NCBI GenBank assembly: GCA_029959085.1
Contig: JARWIR010000027.1
Location: 9,672,001 to 9,736,000, forward strand
From: Nemophila menziesii
Lineage: Eukaryota > Streptophyta > Magnoliopsida > Boraginales > Hydrophyllaceae
DNA: 64,000 nt
Direction of reading: 5' to 3'
Shown here: positions 23,392 to 36,240 of the stretch, piece after piece
How positions within the stretch are numbered: position 1 is the stretch's first letter
Layout of the letters: every line of letters starts with the position of its first letter
The notes under the pieces: generated by a model
What the model was told of the DNA's origin: nothing
Databases searched by the model: none
The model's input: the letters and a program-made list of their open reading frames with translations, nothing else
Position numbers and translations under genes: made by a program

Positions 23392-23899
23392 CAGAGAGAT
23401 TACAATAAAAAATTGTTATGAAAGGTGTGAATAATAGATCACATAATAAGTGTATTTATAGGTAGTTAGGGAACTAGAGTTATTAACTTAATGGATCAAC
23501 TCTTACAAAGAAGAATTGGTAATAACTCTAACATTTATTGTTCTTCATTCTTCTTTTTGAAAATATATTTTCTTTAAAATGGAATATATCACTAAAATCT
23601 ATATTTCGAATGTTGATTTTTTTTATATTTGTCGTCGTTTTCGTCAAACTTTGATTTAGGATTACTTCTTCAATAATTGACAACGTTGTAATTATCTAAG
23701 TAGCTTTTATTATCATGTTGGTCCAAATGCCAAATTGACATTGGGATATGCTATGAATAATTTTGTCTAACACTATTGGGTCTGTGGGAGTTTTACACCT
23801 TGAAGGGATTGAAATGTAATGTTATATATAAATAAAGGAGATAAATTAATTTAAAAGGGAGGAAGGCTCATTTTTATCTCCTCTTTTTTTGGTAAGAAT
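23392..23899. other. Unassigned AT-rich DNA after the LINE
   Basis: Continuation of the target sequence interrupted by the LINE. No coding frame or repeat is recognisable. Confidence 0.5.
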
Positions 23900-25385
23900 A
23901 AAAGAAGGTTACTTTCTATTATAACAATTGGAGTTTAAGCCCCATAGTTTTCAATTTGTGGAGGTGTGGTGTTCACCCCTTAAGAAAGTTATAGTTGAAG
24001 GTGTTTCTTTCTTTGTGAAGAAATTACCCTTTCTCAGGTGATGGTTTGCTGAAATTAGACCCCGTACTTCTTTTTCTTGGTGTGTGGGGGAGAAATGGAG
24101 CTTTTCGAGTCTTAGTTGGGACTCGATAGAATGGGTGATTGACGGGTGTAATAAGTTATATCTATCAATGCTTAAGACCCTTGGGGGCTCATTACAGTCT
24201 TGTAGAGCGAGTAATTACAAAGTGCTTGAGCTCATAAAAAGGATTTTTGGGTCACAATTTTCATGTTACAATTTTTCGTTTCTCATTTTAACCGAGAAGG
24301 CTCGTAAATGGAAGTAGTGGCATGATGGCTTCAGAAGGTGGAAGATGTTCATATGGTGGTGGAAGGCCTCTCTTAGGTTTTTCTTTCCAACAGGGACTAA
24401 GAAGATAATTTCTCCTAAATATTTGGGAATTATTCTCAGCATAAAGAAATAAAAACAAGATTACTAAAATCGAGAACAAGAACGGGTCCTGGATCAAGGA
24501 TCAAGACACCCAAAAAGGAATATTTGTTGATTTTTACAAATATATCGAGGAGAATTCAGAGAATGTAACAACGAGTCGACTAATAACATTCCTTGTAAAG
24601 TTACACATTTCATGAATCTTGAGCTTACAAGACCACTGACAACGGAAGAATTAAAAGTGGCACTTTTTCGGCTGGAGGCAAGAAATCATCAAGATCGAAT
24701 GGAATCCTAGGAATGTTTTACCAAATATTCTGGCACATTGCCAAGTTTGATGTTTTGACATGGCGTGTAGCTTATTTATAGGAAATTTTGATATTTTTCC
24801 CTCAATAATACGAATATCACTTTAGTCCATAAAGGGGAATTATAAAAAAAAAGTTGGAGACTTTAGGCTCATTTCGTGTGCAACGTCGACTATAAAGTCA
24901 TTTCATCACTTTTGGCAAAAAGATTAAAGGTATGTCTTGGTGAAATAGTTTCCCCAATGCAATAACCTTTTTTCAAAGATATGGCTATTAATGATAATAT
25001 CATACTAGCTTACGAAGACGCCTTCTCCTTTATGAAAAATCATCAATTTAATAAACACTACATCGCCATCAAACTGGATAAGGCAAACGTGTATGAAAAT
25101 GTTAGATGGGAATTCTTAGAGGCAGTTCTATGTAAATTGGGCATCGAAGAAGTGGATTGGGTGAATTATGAAGTGTGTCACTACAATTCGTTATCAACTA
25201 TTGGTGAATGGGCAGCCTTTGAGCTTGATCACTCCTCTTTACGGTATTAGGCAAGATTATCCATTTTCCCCCTGTATTTACGCCCCATCACATAATCTCT
25301 GTTAATCTTTATCAACTTTGAAATTAGAGAAGGGAACATCGAAGGGATAAAGCTAACTAGATGTTTAAGTTTTCCCCTCACCTCC
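23900..25385 (+). mobile_element. Degraded LINE remnant with reverse-transcriptase core
   Basis: Reading across frames, the stretch 24,830-25,260 gives DFRLISC, then VISSLLAKRLKVCLGEIVSP, then AINDNIILAYEDAFSFMKNH and HYIAIKLDKANVYENVRWEF. These are motifs 1 to 3 of a plant non-LTR reverse transcriptase, and NGQPLSLITPLYGIRQ (in another frame) is the motif before the catalytic site. An upstream piece at 24,084-24,317 (WSFSSLSWDSIEWVIDGCNK) looks like the region ahead of the catalytic core in some plant LINEs, with less certainty. Many frame breaks. It is a different LINE family from 18,041-23,375. Confidence 0.75.
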
Positions 25386-25389
25386 GGGG

Positions 25390-26860
25390 TGGGATATAAT
25401 AAATCATCACTAGAGAAGGTAACTCTTTGCAGCGTACGGGGTGGTGAAAATTATAAATTTATAAGTAGGGTTATATCGTTTTCCTTAAGGATTATCAATG
25501 TAAATGATTATGCTCCGATTATTTTAAATGTATAAAGCTTGCGATAGGAATAAATACAAGGATCAGACTTAAATACTAAAATGTTAATTTGGTTTTCAAT
25601 GATTAACAACTAAACAATAGATATAAGATTAAACTAAGAATTAAAGTGAACAATTAACTAAAGTTAATAAATTAAAAGATAAAATAATCGAAAATAAGTT
25701 TTCTTGAGAAATTTATAGTAATTAACTATGCCGCTAAGTTTATAGTTTTATTGATAAGGTCGAGTTGGTGAATTTCACATTAGCCGGGATTCAACAATCT
25801 TTTTAAATCATGTCGGTAGCTCAAAAGGAATTCTATCCTCATTAGAGACCCCTCGCTCGTGACCCTAGAAATGAATTCCAATTATTGAAGTTCTAAGCCA
25901 AATGAATGGAAAGACCTCTCAGTTCAGTACCACATACTAGGCGTCTATACACTATGTCTGCAACCAAACCCTCTCCGGGTTAAAAGCTCAATTACAAACG
26001 CTACCAATTACTTAGACTGATAACATGTAGTATTAAAATAAAGACGTAGTAAATGGAATAAAAATCAAAACATCCTCAATTAAACACTTTGTCCCAAATA
26101 TAATAATTCAATTAACTAGCTAACCATAAGTTCTACATAAACAAAATTAAAGTCAAAATCATATTTGAAAGCAAAAACAAATATAAATTACTCTTTAGGA
26201 AGAGATGAAATGATGCACTGTTGGGGAAAATCTGTTGGGTTTATGGACATACCCTTCGTTTCTCCTCGCCAGCTCTTTCCCTTGTAAAAATGCATTCTCT
26301 GCTGATGGATAATGGATTGTGTAAGTTTTTGGGGCTGCTAAATGACTTATATATGAGCTAAAAATGTTTGGGCCCCCTTTGGCTCACTTAATTAGGTTTA
26401 GAAGGACCCGACTCGTTTTACTTAAAAGAATTCTGGCTCGAGTCACGGTGGAAGCAAATGACATAACTTCTTCATCTTAACTCTAAATTAACTTCTGTCA
26501 CTTACCGCACAACAGTGACTTCAAGCTTCTTTTTAATCAAAAGTAATCCAGTCTAAAGCTATTACCAATAATTTGTAGTTGCTGAAACACCAGGGGTTTA
26601 AGATATCTCCGGCAAATGATGGAACATCCAAAAGTGACTCTAGTCTCAGATTCCGCCATGTCTTGGAGTTTATCTTGACTTTGTTACTTCTTCTCCTTAT
26701 CTTGGTACCTTGTATCAACCATGCACCTAAAATAAACTCACTTAACACACAATTAAGACACAAAATCTCTACTATTAGTAATATGACCAAAACGGGAAGC
26801 AAAAGTACAATATAGAAAATTATATGAAAATATCTCTCACTTATGCCTGGTAAAATCTCA
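25390..26860 (-). mobile_element. Degraded Athila-like LTR
   Basis: The right edge is defined by ctca followed by agaccccc, matching the polypurine tract next to the LTR at 48,893 (read on the minus strand, the tract precedes the LTR start). The left part around 25,420 carries gtaactctttgcagcgtacg, typical of the 3' end of such LTRs. The left boundary is approximate. I could not find a partner LTR. The sequence differs clearly from the LTRs at 47,371 and 62,311, so it is another family or much older. Confidence 0.6.
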
Positions 26861-28239
26861 AGACCCCCAATTAAATTTTTTGTCGTCCCGACAAAATAGA
26901 AAGAAAAATAAAGTTTAGAAGGGTCTAAGTCCAATAAGTCAAAGAAGAGAGAAAGAATAGAAACGTAAATTCTTATAAGTTTCATATAGTACAATTTAAA
27001 TACTAAATCATATATGTACTTATCAAATAAACAATCCACACATATAAGAATTTCAAGATTTGATTACAATGCACGAAGGATAAGTTCTTCTCTTAGTCCG
27101 CTATGATGGCTATAGGGTGTACCTTGATCTTCTAATAGTTTCTATGGTCCATCCAACTACTATTTATTAGTTTGAAATCTTCTAAGTTGCATAGTTAAGA
27201 ATCATAATGTATTTAGGGTTGTTATGTCGGCTTAGGGTAGGTGTGGTACGTATATTTGGATAATTTAGACTGAGCTTTTGGCTCTGTCCCCACTAGCCAT
27301 TGACGAGTCTCCCTAGATTTTGAGTTACTCTCAAATATGATCTTACTCAACCAAACTTTATGTGCTTATTTGCATCTCCAATTACCCAAATGAAACCCGT
27401 TTATGATCACCTAAATAATTATCACTTTGTCGGTCCAAATTTATATTTTTTCTTTTGTATAAAACAATAACTCTATTTTTTGATGTGAGAAGTCATGCTA
27501 CTATATTTCTTTTCTTTTCAATATATATTTTTTTCTTTTGAAATTTTTTTACCCCGGAAAAAGGTTACAATATATAAACAAGTGATCAAAGAGCTCAATT
27601 ACAAAACACCAAACCCATCCAATGATATCTACCATAAAACCACCACCCCAGACTCAATTTCTAGACGAGTGTCAAAGCATCACAATTTGGGTACAGTTTA
27701 TATAGAAAGTCCAATAATCCTAGAAATATGGATTCTAATGTGGCTAATAAAAAAGGCTTGGACAAGAAAGAAGAGGTTGACACAGAAAATATAACAATAA
27801 TACATGGTAGCAAGCTAAAAGGCGGAGGGACTAAACAAAAAATGCCTTAATCATGTTTTATCCTAGACATATAAGTTATTTTATCACTTCTAGCACGTTC
27901 ATTAAATGGTTTATCGGCTAGTTTAGATCTCATGTTCTACACACCATGCATGCTTCCTAAGATCAAACTTACATCTACCACATTGCTCACTAATATTTTC
28001 TTTACTTTAGATATGTGTTTCATGTAAATACTTAATAATTATACAAGAAAAGTTCATATACCTATTATTAACTATCATTAAATCATTAAAATTTCACTTA
28101 AGAGATACATCACTAGCACCAACATTCATACACCTGATCATGTAGTTGGTTTCAGTCGAAGGTCTCGATTTTATTCACCACTTCTTGATACTAGCATGGC
28201 TTAACCAATTTCTTCAACTTGAAGTGGCTTTGATTTCTT
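26861..28239 (-). mobile_element. Athila-like 3' internal region (non-coding)
   Basis: This is parallel to 48,893-50,470 of the complete element: gacccccaa then gtcgtcccgacaaaat near 26,870 (48,894 has gacccccaa then atcgtcccgataca), and ggataattt ... ttttggctct near 27,250 (49,300). It is the untranslated stretch between the env-like frame and the LTR. Open frames here (for example 26,533-27,039 on the minus strand, 168 codons) are not conserved with the other element and are probably chance. Confidence 0.65.
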
Positions 28240-28520
28240 AAACAGTGAAAAGAACTAACTTTCCCCAAATGGGATCTCTTCTCCATTTATCTCGGCTAAA
28301 GAGGCCAATATAGAACTCTCTTTCTATCCCAATATTCAAACTCGAACACTCCATCATGAATGTCTTCCAACCCAGTCTTTCTCTCTTCTCAAGAAATCTT
28401 TTGTACTCACCTTTTTCTACTTCCTCTACAAATTTCCTCTAATTTGTGAGTGTCAAAGTAGGCATGATTTGTGTTGCAAAAACTTCTAGGGCCCTACAAC
28501 CATGTACCAAGCCATGTTTT
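28240..28520 (-). pseudogene. Athila-like env-frame fragment
   Basis: Strongly similar to 8,095-8,360 and more distantly to 51,170-51,310. The shared strings include cactccatcatgaatgtctt and caacccagtctttc. Together with the adjoining LTR it represents the 3' end of an element in minus orientation, cut off where the next LINE remnant begins. Confidence 0.7.
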
Positions 28521-28559
28521 CAGCCTTTGAGTGATTGGTTTCCATCTCATTCTAGGACA

Positions 28560-29960
28560 GCTGCTCTGGACTATCGTTGTTTGAAGAATCTGTTTGGATA
28601 AGTGATGTGAACAGCTCCTCTAAGAAAGGGAATGTAGTTGCTTCCCCATCTAACGCAACTTTTCTATTACAAAATTAACTGTAGGCTAGCATTATTGCCA
28701 TATAGCTTCACTAGTGTGGCAATCCCTTAAAGGGTGAAGAAAAGTTTCCAAAGCTACGCCATATCTCAAGAATTTGAATAAATTAATAATACCTCATCTA
28801 AATAGATTCTCTGTAATAAATAAATGGTCATGTACAACGCGCAAAATGAAGACCCTTATTTTTTGTTGTTATTTAAGCATTCGTATCATTTCCCATTTTA
28901 ATGATGTTGTTACCTATTATGGATTTAGATTGTGGTATCCATATTTTACTGACAACTTATTAAACAATCCTAGTTCCACCTGTACCATTTTCCATTACCA
29001 TATTCCCTCTTATCACACCAAACTGTAGTAAATTTTTTCTATAATGATATTTTTACATCCTCAAATGCTACAGTTTGATTTCAAAGTGTATGATCCCATT
29101 GCAAATATATATATTTGTTTAAATGGTTTCAGCCATATGACTGGGATTAATCAGAGTACCTTCCACCCCTAGCTCAGCTAGAAGTTATTTAAAATTAGTA
29201 CGTGTGTTTCTCAACCCAAGACCCCTTTAGTCTTTGTCGTTTATGCCTTCTCTCATAAAAACTAATGTGTTTTACTATCCTCTTCTAATGATTATATATA
29301 ATACTTGGAACAAAGTGGTTAGTATAATTATACACATGTACAGAAGTTTTATGGTCTGCATAGTATAGGTAGGAATAACACTTAGGACGAATTGTGCCAA
29401 CATAATTCTCCCCTACCATCGTGAGATTTTACGCTTTCTATTGTGATAGTATTTGCTTCATATTATTAGTGACATTCCTAAATAATCGCTTCAAGGGACG
29501 TCTCGAACATATTTAGGTAGCAGATAAGTTTCCAAGGTAAAACTCAAGCAAAATACATTATTTTCCGCTAAAAGGCCTTTTGTTACGTCGTATTCATTCT
29601 TAGAAAAGTAGATGAGAAACTTTTGGAACTTATTGTTACACACGTTCCATTGCAAAATATTTGCATAGCATTAAATTTTATCTCAATTTGGGACTCAGAG
29701 GCCTCTGCAAATAATATCATGTCGTTGGGGAAGAAAGTATGAGATATACAGGGCCCACACCCTTGGAGGAAAAGAGACTTACATATACCCTTCTTGCATA
29801 AGACCTATATATAAGGTAAAATAAGGTCTATGCATTGTACAAATATATAGATATCAAGAGGATCACCATGGTGAATTCCCATAATAAGAGACACCTAGAA
29901 GGGGGCAATTAAAACTTCTTTATCGTGACCTCTATGAACTCCCAACGTAGTTTGTAATAT
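28560..29960 (-). mobile_element. Degraded LINE remnant on the minus strand
   Basis: On the minus strand, from about 29,890 downward, shifted frames give GIHHGDPLDIYIFVQCID, then LILSSPTT/FFPNDMILFAEAS around 29,715-29,740, a decayed version of the reverse-transcriptase FADD box, then QIEIKFNAMQIFCNG. Further down (about 28,780-28,830) VVHDHLFITENLF resembles the zf-RVT region. Stops and frameshifts are frequent. No tail or target duplication could be defined. Confidence 0.65.
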
Positions 29961-30655
29961 GTTTTAGTGATAATCATATATATAGGATAATATTATGATG
30001 TAATAAGAACAACTTGAATGGGGGCACAAATTTTGTAGAAAATTTGGGGGACCCATAAGTTACCACATCAACTGGAGTGAGAAAAAGGTATTTTTCTATA
30101 TTTTTAAAGTAAATGATATTGTGTCGCATTGGCCGGAGATATTATTAGAGTATTTATTACCTTTTTACCTTGTCAATTTTGTGTAAAGATATAATGTCAA
30201 AATGAATTATTCGACGAGTCATGCAACGATAAAAAAATTTGAATTTAACTCATGAATGCGTGTGTGCGTGGAAAAAGTTGATGGCGAATTGGTATTGTCA
30301 GATAAAATGTTCTTGTCAAATAGGTTAATCCGTCAATGGGGATCAAACTCAATATTGATGGTACATTTTATGAAAACACCGGTATGTAAGGTATGTAAAG
30401 TTTATACATAGATGTGGATGGTTTATTTTTCAGAGTGGTTAAGTAGAGTCTTGTGTGATAGAATTAGCAATTTTATCAGAGTTGTATGTGTTACACTTAT
30501 GAACTCTGGAGAGTAGAGTGTAAGGGTATTATTTTATTGGTTACTTTGATATATTTTTTGGAGTTGCATACGATGTCTAAGGGTGGTGTGTCGGGATCGG
30601 TGAAATAGAATTTTGCGTGGTAGTATGGAGATACTGTGGAGAAATGGGAGCTTCC
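29961..30655. other. Unassigned DNA with a dispersed-repeat stretch
   Basis: About 29,990-30,200 resembles 38,290-38,470 in the inverted-repeat arm and 57,600-57,760 in the other arm (strings such as taagttaccacatcaactggagtgag versus taagttatcacgttgattggagtgag in shorter matches). It is therefore a member of a dispersed repeat family. The rest shows no gene. Confidence 0.5.
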
Positions 30656-30925
30656 AGGTATACCACCTATTTAGAGAGTCAAACACATGTGTGAATTGGT
30701 TGGTAAAGAAAGAAAAATGAGTATGTGGTGGATTTAGTACAGTTCAGAAGCCCTCTTAATGGATTTTGGGGTCTTATAACCAAAGATAAAAATTTACCAC
30801 ATCTTCCGAAAGTTGAACACATGTGTGAATTGGTTGGCAAAGAAAGGAAATGATTATGTAAGGGATTTAGTACATTTCACAAGACCTCTTAATGAATTCT
30901 TGGGTCTTATAACCAAAGATAGGAG
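30656..30925. repeat. 134-bp tandem duplication
   Basis: aacacatgtgtgaattgg occurs at 30,682 and 30,816, and the flanking sequence is similar on both sides through gtcttataaccaaagat. Two imperfect units of 134 bp. No coding function is apparent. Confidence 0.85.
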
Positions 30926-32408
30926 TGGTTGATCAACACCTAAAATTATGTTAAACTCATGTTAAGCATTGAGTAAGTTACCCTACTAGTCATATTGACC
31001 TTATATGTATGAATAAAAATTAGGACTAATGCCCAGTAAACCCCTCATTCTATTTTTACCCTCTACCACAATCGCCATTTACTCTCCCATAAGGTACAAT
31101 ACATTTGGTTATTTCTTTTTTCTCCTTTTCACCAGAGCCACCGTCAATCCTCCCTGTACAAGGTATTGTGCAAGGAGATACTAGGAATATTCTCTATGAT
31201 TCCATCAAAGCTTATGTTCCAAAATTCTTTCATACTACTTGATATATTTATGTGAACCTTCATATACACATGAAGTTAGGACCTATTCTTGCAAAATTAC
31301 AAATGGTGTTCATGAATTCATATATGTAGTTGCATTTTAATAGAGAAATTTTTGTTGTTTGGTGTTTTAAAGTAAGATTTCAACAAAAACATATTTGATT
31401 GAAGTAAATATTATGTAAGATTTCAACGTCCACATGAATAGATTTAAATAAGGTGATATTCATACTTTGTCTTGATCTTTTTCAATTTGTGTAATCCAGT
31501 GTTATATATATACAATTATGGATGTTATTATTGCAATCAAAATTAGTAGGCGTGGATATAAAGTGACAAAGTAGTTTTTTCACAAGATAAAGAAATGGTC
31601 ACTCATGTTTCAGACTGAATATCCTGAGATTGAGAACAATTCAAATCCAAGACACATGTTTATGTCTTTACTGTATTTTTTTATTGTTTATATATTTTAG
31701 TTTTCTTTATTTAGGAAGTAACAAACAATAAGTATGTATTATAAAATAGGATATGTACTATATTTTTTTGTATTTTACCTTTGATTTGAAAAACAATTTG
31801 AGTTTTCGAAAAAATCCTAAAACTAATATTCTGAGTTTTGGGCATTATCCCATAACTCAACCTTTTCTATATTTTTTTTTTTGAATTTTTTATTGCTCAT
31901 ATATTTTTACTTCTTTTTTATTGTGTATGAAGTGACAAACAATAAGTTTTGGGAATTATTTTCCTATAACTCAATTTTTTGAGTTTTGGAAATTTTCTTC
32001 TCATAACTTAACTTTTTGAGTTTCATTCAACATTACTCAATCTGTCTATTTTTTATTATGAAAATGTTTTCTATCTAAAGCATATCATTTTATAATTTTG
32101 TACTTAATATAATTAACTATTTATTATTTATACAATTTTTCTACAATTTCTTGATGTATCAATTTAAATTGGTTTCTTGACGCCGACGGGATTTGAACCC
32201 AAGATATCTTAAAGAGTGTAAAAAGGTCTATGTTTTTCAAAAGGTAATACATAGGGTTTTAGGAGTTTATTGGGCACTGACCCAAAAAATTATTTATGAA
32301 TTACTTATAAAATATATATACATAATATAAGTACATAACCCGATAAATTACTAAATTAAATACATAATTAATTTTTGTTGTCTAATATGACGAATTGATT
32401 ATTATATT
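30926..32408. other. Unassigned AT-rich intergenic DNA
   Basis: No gene is recognisable. At 31,690-32,060 a unit containing gaagtaacaaacaataagt / gaagtgacaaacaataagtt and variations of ataactcaa-tttttgagttt is repeated imperfectly. A tRNA-like B-box motif lies near 32,190 (separate entry). Confidence 0.5.
32179..32205 (-). other. tRNA-like T-arm/B-box motif
   Basis: On the minus strand the string gggttcaaatcccgtcggcg has the form of a tRNA T-arm with the RNA polymerase III B box (GGTTCAAATCC). No matching acceptor and D-arm could be assembled, so this is not a tRNA gene call. It could be the head of a tRNA-derived SINE or a fragment of a tRNA. Confidence 0.35.
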
Positions 32409-33433
32409 GAGTAAATACACTATTTTCTCAGTACAACTTGTTTGTTAATTTACCCTTGAATTTATAAAACTTTCATCTTTACCCTTATACAGAAATTTTG
32501 TGGTAGTTTATCCTTAATAGCGTACGCATTTTTACCCATATTATATCGATCTTGTGGGTCTTGTCCAAAATGGGTTAGTTCTTACTAGTGGCTCCTCGAG
32601 CTTCCCACAAAATAAACAAATCCCAGTTATTAAAAAAAAATCCAATATCCGATTCTTTGAAAAAATCCCCAAAATGACAATAAAATAGAATCTTCGACTT
32701 GGAAATCATGTCTGATTTCTTTTCATATTAAAAAAAAGTTGAAGTCACGACCAACACCTCACACGAAAAAATAATTCTTTAGGTAAAGATTTATTTTTCC
32801 CATTTTCAAAGTTTCCATTTTTGGGCCTTATTTTATTATAATAATTAGTGGGGTAAGACTTCCATCCAATATAGGATGGTCCAATATTTACATCACAGTC
32901 ATTCATTATTATAACAGAACACATGTCATTAGATTGATAAGTTAGTTTCTTCTGTAAGTTTAAAACATGGGGTATGTGTATGAATGTAATTGGTGTAGGA
33001 TCATCTAATATTGGAGGGAAGAATTTTCCTAATTAGTGACAATAACATCAATTTATAAGATAATTATATGATGTAAATAACTAACACTGTAGCCGAAGAT
33101 TTCAAATAATGGTTGAGAAAATGATCATTGGCAGCAATTATGAATATAGTGGGCAGGGTGAGAGATGATGAGATGAGTTTGGTTTTTTTTCAACTTTGGG
33201 CTTGAAGAACGAGGTCTATTTTGAGATGTTGGAGATGAGTCTGATGTCTCGAATTTTTTTTTTGAAAAAAGTGGAATGCGGGAATGAAGAAGAAGGGGAG
33301 GGGGAAGAGGAAATCTGTTAGTAGAGGTATACTGGTACAATTTTTTGTACAACTGATAAAAGGGAACGATTTATAAACTAAGGGATAAATTGACAAACAT
33401 GTTATAGTACAAGGGCTCTGAGTGTATTTACTC
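32409..33433. mobile_element. Non-autonomous Mutator-like element with ~60-bp inverted ends
   Basis: The left end (GAGTAAATACACTATTTTCT, continuing to acttgtttgttaatttaccctt) and the reverse complement of the right end (GAGTAAATACACTCAGAGCC, continuing to catgtttgtcaatttatccctt) match over about 60 bp with gaps. Flanks are tattatatt (32,400-32,408) and tatcatatt (33,434-33,442), a 9-bp target duplication with one mismatch, as made by Mutator-like transposases. The 1,025-bp interior contains only short frames with no family resemblance. Confidence 0.8.
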
Positions 33434-33442
33434 TATCATATT

Positions 33443-33839
33443 TTCATACATTAAGGAATAAAATGGCAAAAATTACTAGTAAGAAAATTTCTACTAATTC
33501 CATGTCGAGGTGCTCTATATAAATCTAGGTGTAAATCATCCACTCTTTTCCTTGGTGATATCACTCCATAAGTCCACGTGGGGATTTACTATTGCACCAG
33601 ACTCACCATTAATTTTGCTCCTCGCCTTAGGTAGCCACTCAACAGATTTATTTACCTCTCGGTAAATTGACTCTTTGTTCCTATGAAGCATAGCCACATA
33701 GTCCAACAACAATCTATTGGACTGGAAACCGTTGCCCAGATCATCCTTTAGCTCATGCAAATTTAGCAAGTTAGATTTAATGATCCGACTGATGCTCGTT
33801 CTTCCACCATCTTAAGACCATAGTAGGCGCATGTTGTGT
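33443..33839. other. Unassigned stretch with a small unrecognised frame
   Basis: A 77-codon minus-strand frame (33,536-33,769; MLNLHELKDDLGNGFQSNRL near the start) has a protein-like composition and may be a relic exon. I do not recognise the family and see no conserved counterpart in the window. Confidence 0.35.
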
Positions 33840-36180
33840 CCTTGATAGTAAAAAATTAGGAAATTTCGGCACGATCGTCACTATGCATGTTCCCGTTTGT
33901 CTGGACGAGTTATCCAAATCCCTCATCGGAGATTTTTTTTACCAAACGACACCCAAAGCCACTTGGATCATACCCAAACAAATCATAAAACAACGTTATA
34001 ATAAAATCTTATCAAAAAAATAACCTTAGCTATTCTATATCCTCTAGTGTTAGCTCACTCGCGCCTAACATCACATGCCATGTATTTTGTTGGCCATAGA
34101 CGTCTATGGATGAATACTTTGAACCATGACTCTTGATTTATCCAGGAACACGAAAACCCTATTCAATGCACTCATTTTCCCTTTCTTCTTCTTCAAAAAT
34201 TTCTTTTTCAGCTCAGTCGAGCATAACTTAAAATCCCCTTACTTGCAAATATTAAAACAATTTTTTCCAATGTATATTTCTATCAAAAGACTCAGACCAC
34301 TCAATATATTAGTTTTTGGATTCTTTTATGAGAAAGCAAGTCCTACAACTCAGGTATTTTGAGAAAAATAGCTACTTTGTTAAATAAACATAGAAACTGA
34401 ATATGGGTTTTTGTTTTTGTGTTATTTAAGATAATTCTATGGGTAAAAATATACCTACTGAAGTTATTATAGCATCCTATTCAACTTATTTGGATACATC
34501 CTAACGCTTATTTCTATTTTTTTGCTTATACATTCTCTTCGAAAACACGTATCGAATATTGTCATTTGCAGAATTAATGTGATTGTTCCTAGTGTAGACC
34601 AGGTAATGTGTGCTAGTAGAGCGGTCAGGTGTAGAGTATGGTTTTTCAACAATCGAGAATAATTTCTACATCATTTTACCTTTACCATTTTTCTTTTCCT
34701 TATTATAGTTACCATGTTTTCCCCAAATTTACTCCACATTTTAGTTGATAAGGTAAATCATCTCATCCCATGATGTTCATATTTATCCGAATTTGAGTTT
34801 TATTTTTTTATTTTTTATGTTGAAATGTTAACCGCTATGTTTGAACTAAAACCCTTCATATTTCTAAGTTTCTTGCCAGAGTTTTTCAGTCTCTATTATT
34901 AATTAAAGTTGCTAAAGGATTCTCCACATTTTACTGTAGTTGCAAAACTTACACCTTGTAATATTTATTGAAATCCGGTAGAAGCTACAACACGTTACTT
35001 AATGTGTAGTAAATAACAAAAAATATCAATGATTTAAAAAAAAAATTGAATTTCATAACTAAACAAAAAGAAAAGAAGTATAAAGAATTGTTACATACGG
35101 GCTACTTGGTTTTCTAAAGTTTTATCGATTTTATTATAGGATTATATTGATTCACTTTAATCGATTACAACCCATATTTAGAGATATAGAAGACAAATCA
35201 ATATAAGCCTAAAATCAAACCCTCCACAATATATAAACCCTTCTTTTTAATACGACGTTCTCTCTACACCATACTTTATCACCCCTTTCTTTACCATTAT
35301 AACCAAATTATCACAGCAACTTCTAAAAAGATTAACATCAACTTTAATATTTTTAGATCTGTTACAATTTTTTTTTTTTTACCACAATGGATATAGCAGA
35401 TGAGGAAGATAAACAAAAAAAAACAGAAATTGGCTTCATTTCGCAAAAGGTAAATTCATCTAACAAATTTTTTCATCTTTAACATTATTTTTATAATTAC
35501 AATTAATTTTCTTTTTGGGAGAAAAAGTATGTTAATTAGCTTTACTCAATTTGTGTTTAAAGATTAGGAATTAAAATATAATTTTTTGATAATATTTTAG
35601 GAAAATTAGATTTGTATTGTCCAAAGTTATGAAAATATATTTTTTGATTTATTGTTGATTTTTTTTATGTACAGCAAAATGATTGATGGTCATGTCATTT
35701 CATCTTCTATATATGGGGCTCTCATGCTAAACTAGGTAATCATTAAATATCAGAATTTAAAATATGTTACACTACTTTTCCCATGAATCTATGATGAAGA
35801 AATAGGATTTTACATTTAAAACTTTTGTTAGTTTGTTTTTCTTTTCGTCCATTTATGATGTGATATTTCTTTATTTTTTTACTTGGGGACATATAAACAA
35901 TTATGTACAAACTTTGATAGACAGACTTGTTGCTAAAAGTCATCAATAACTAAAAATACTATGATATGGGTGGCCAAGATGATAGTTAGTTGAGTATTTT
36001 ACAAATGAATAGGAGATAAAAATTTAATTATCCATATATCATTTGGTTTAACAAAATTATTTTTCACACTATTAGTGAATTTACATGAGTAGGGCGACTA
36101 AAAAAAATTAATAAAATAATGGAATTTTGAAATATTTTCTTAGTAATTTGGATGTTTGACTTGTCAGATTCATATTAAAT
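33840..36180 (+). repeat. Segmental copy C of the B3 upstream region
   Basis: Collinear with copy B from about 9,800 through the first exon and first-intron sequence, but more diverged than A is from B. It lacks the MITE and the Hsp70 insertion, and no B3-domain exon follows. It provides the empty sites used to date both insertions. The upstream stretch 33,840-35,386 is non-coding. Confidence 0.88.
35387..35449 (+). pseudogene. First coding exon of the B3-type gene, copy C
   Basis: Twenty-one codons, starting MDIADEEDKQKK and ending GFISQK directly before gtaaat. It is the same exon as in copies A, B and D with replacement changes. No later B3 exon is present in this copy, so it is an orphan exon. 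Confidence 0.6.
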
Positions 36181-36240
36181 TTATTTTGAACATAACATTA
36201 AAGTTGTTAGTATCCTCATTTTGATGGCCCACTTGATTGT

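Noticed and set aside
26533..27039. 168-codon minus-strand frame with many hydrophobic residues
   Set aside because: It spans the degraded LTR end, polypurine tract and 3' non-coding region of an Athila-like remnant and is not conserved in the related element.
33125..33396. Two overlapping minus-strand frames of 68-75 codons
   Set aside because: They lie inside the Mutator-like element in low-complexity Pro/Ser/Phe-rich sequence and show no family features.
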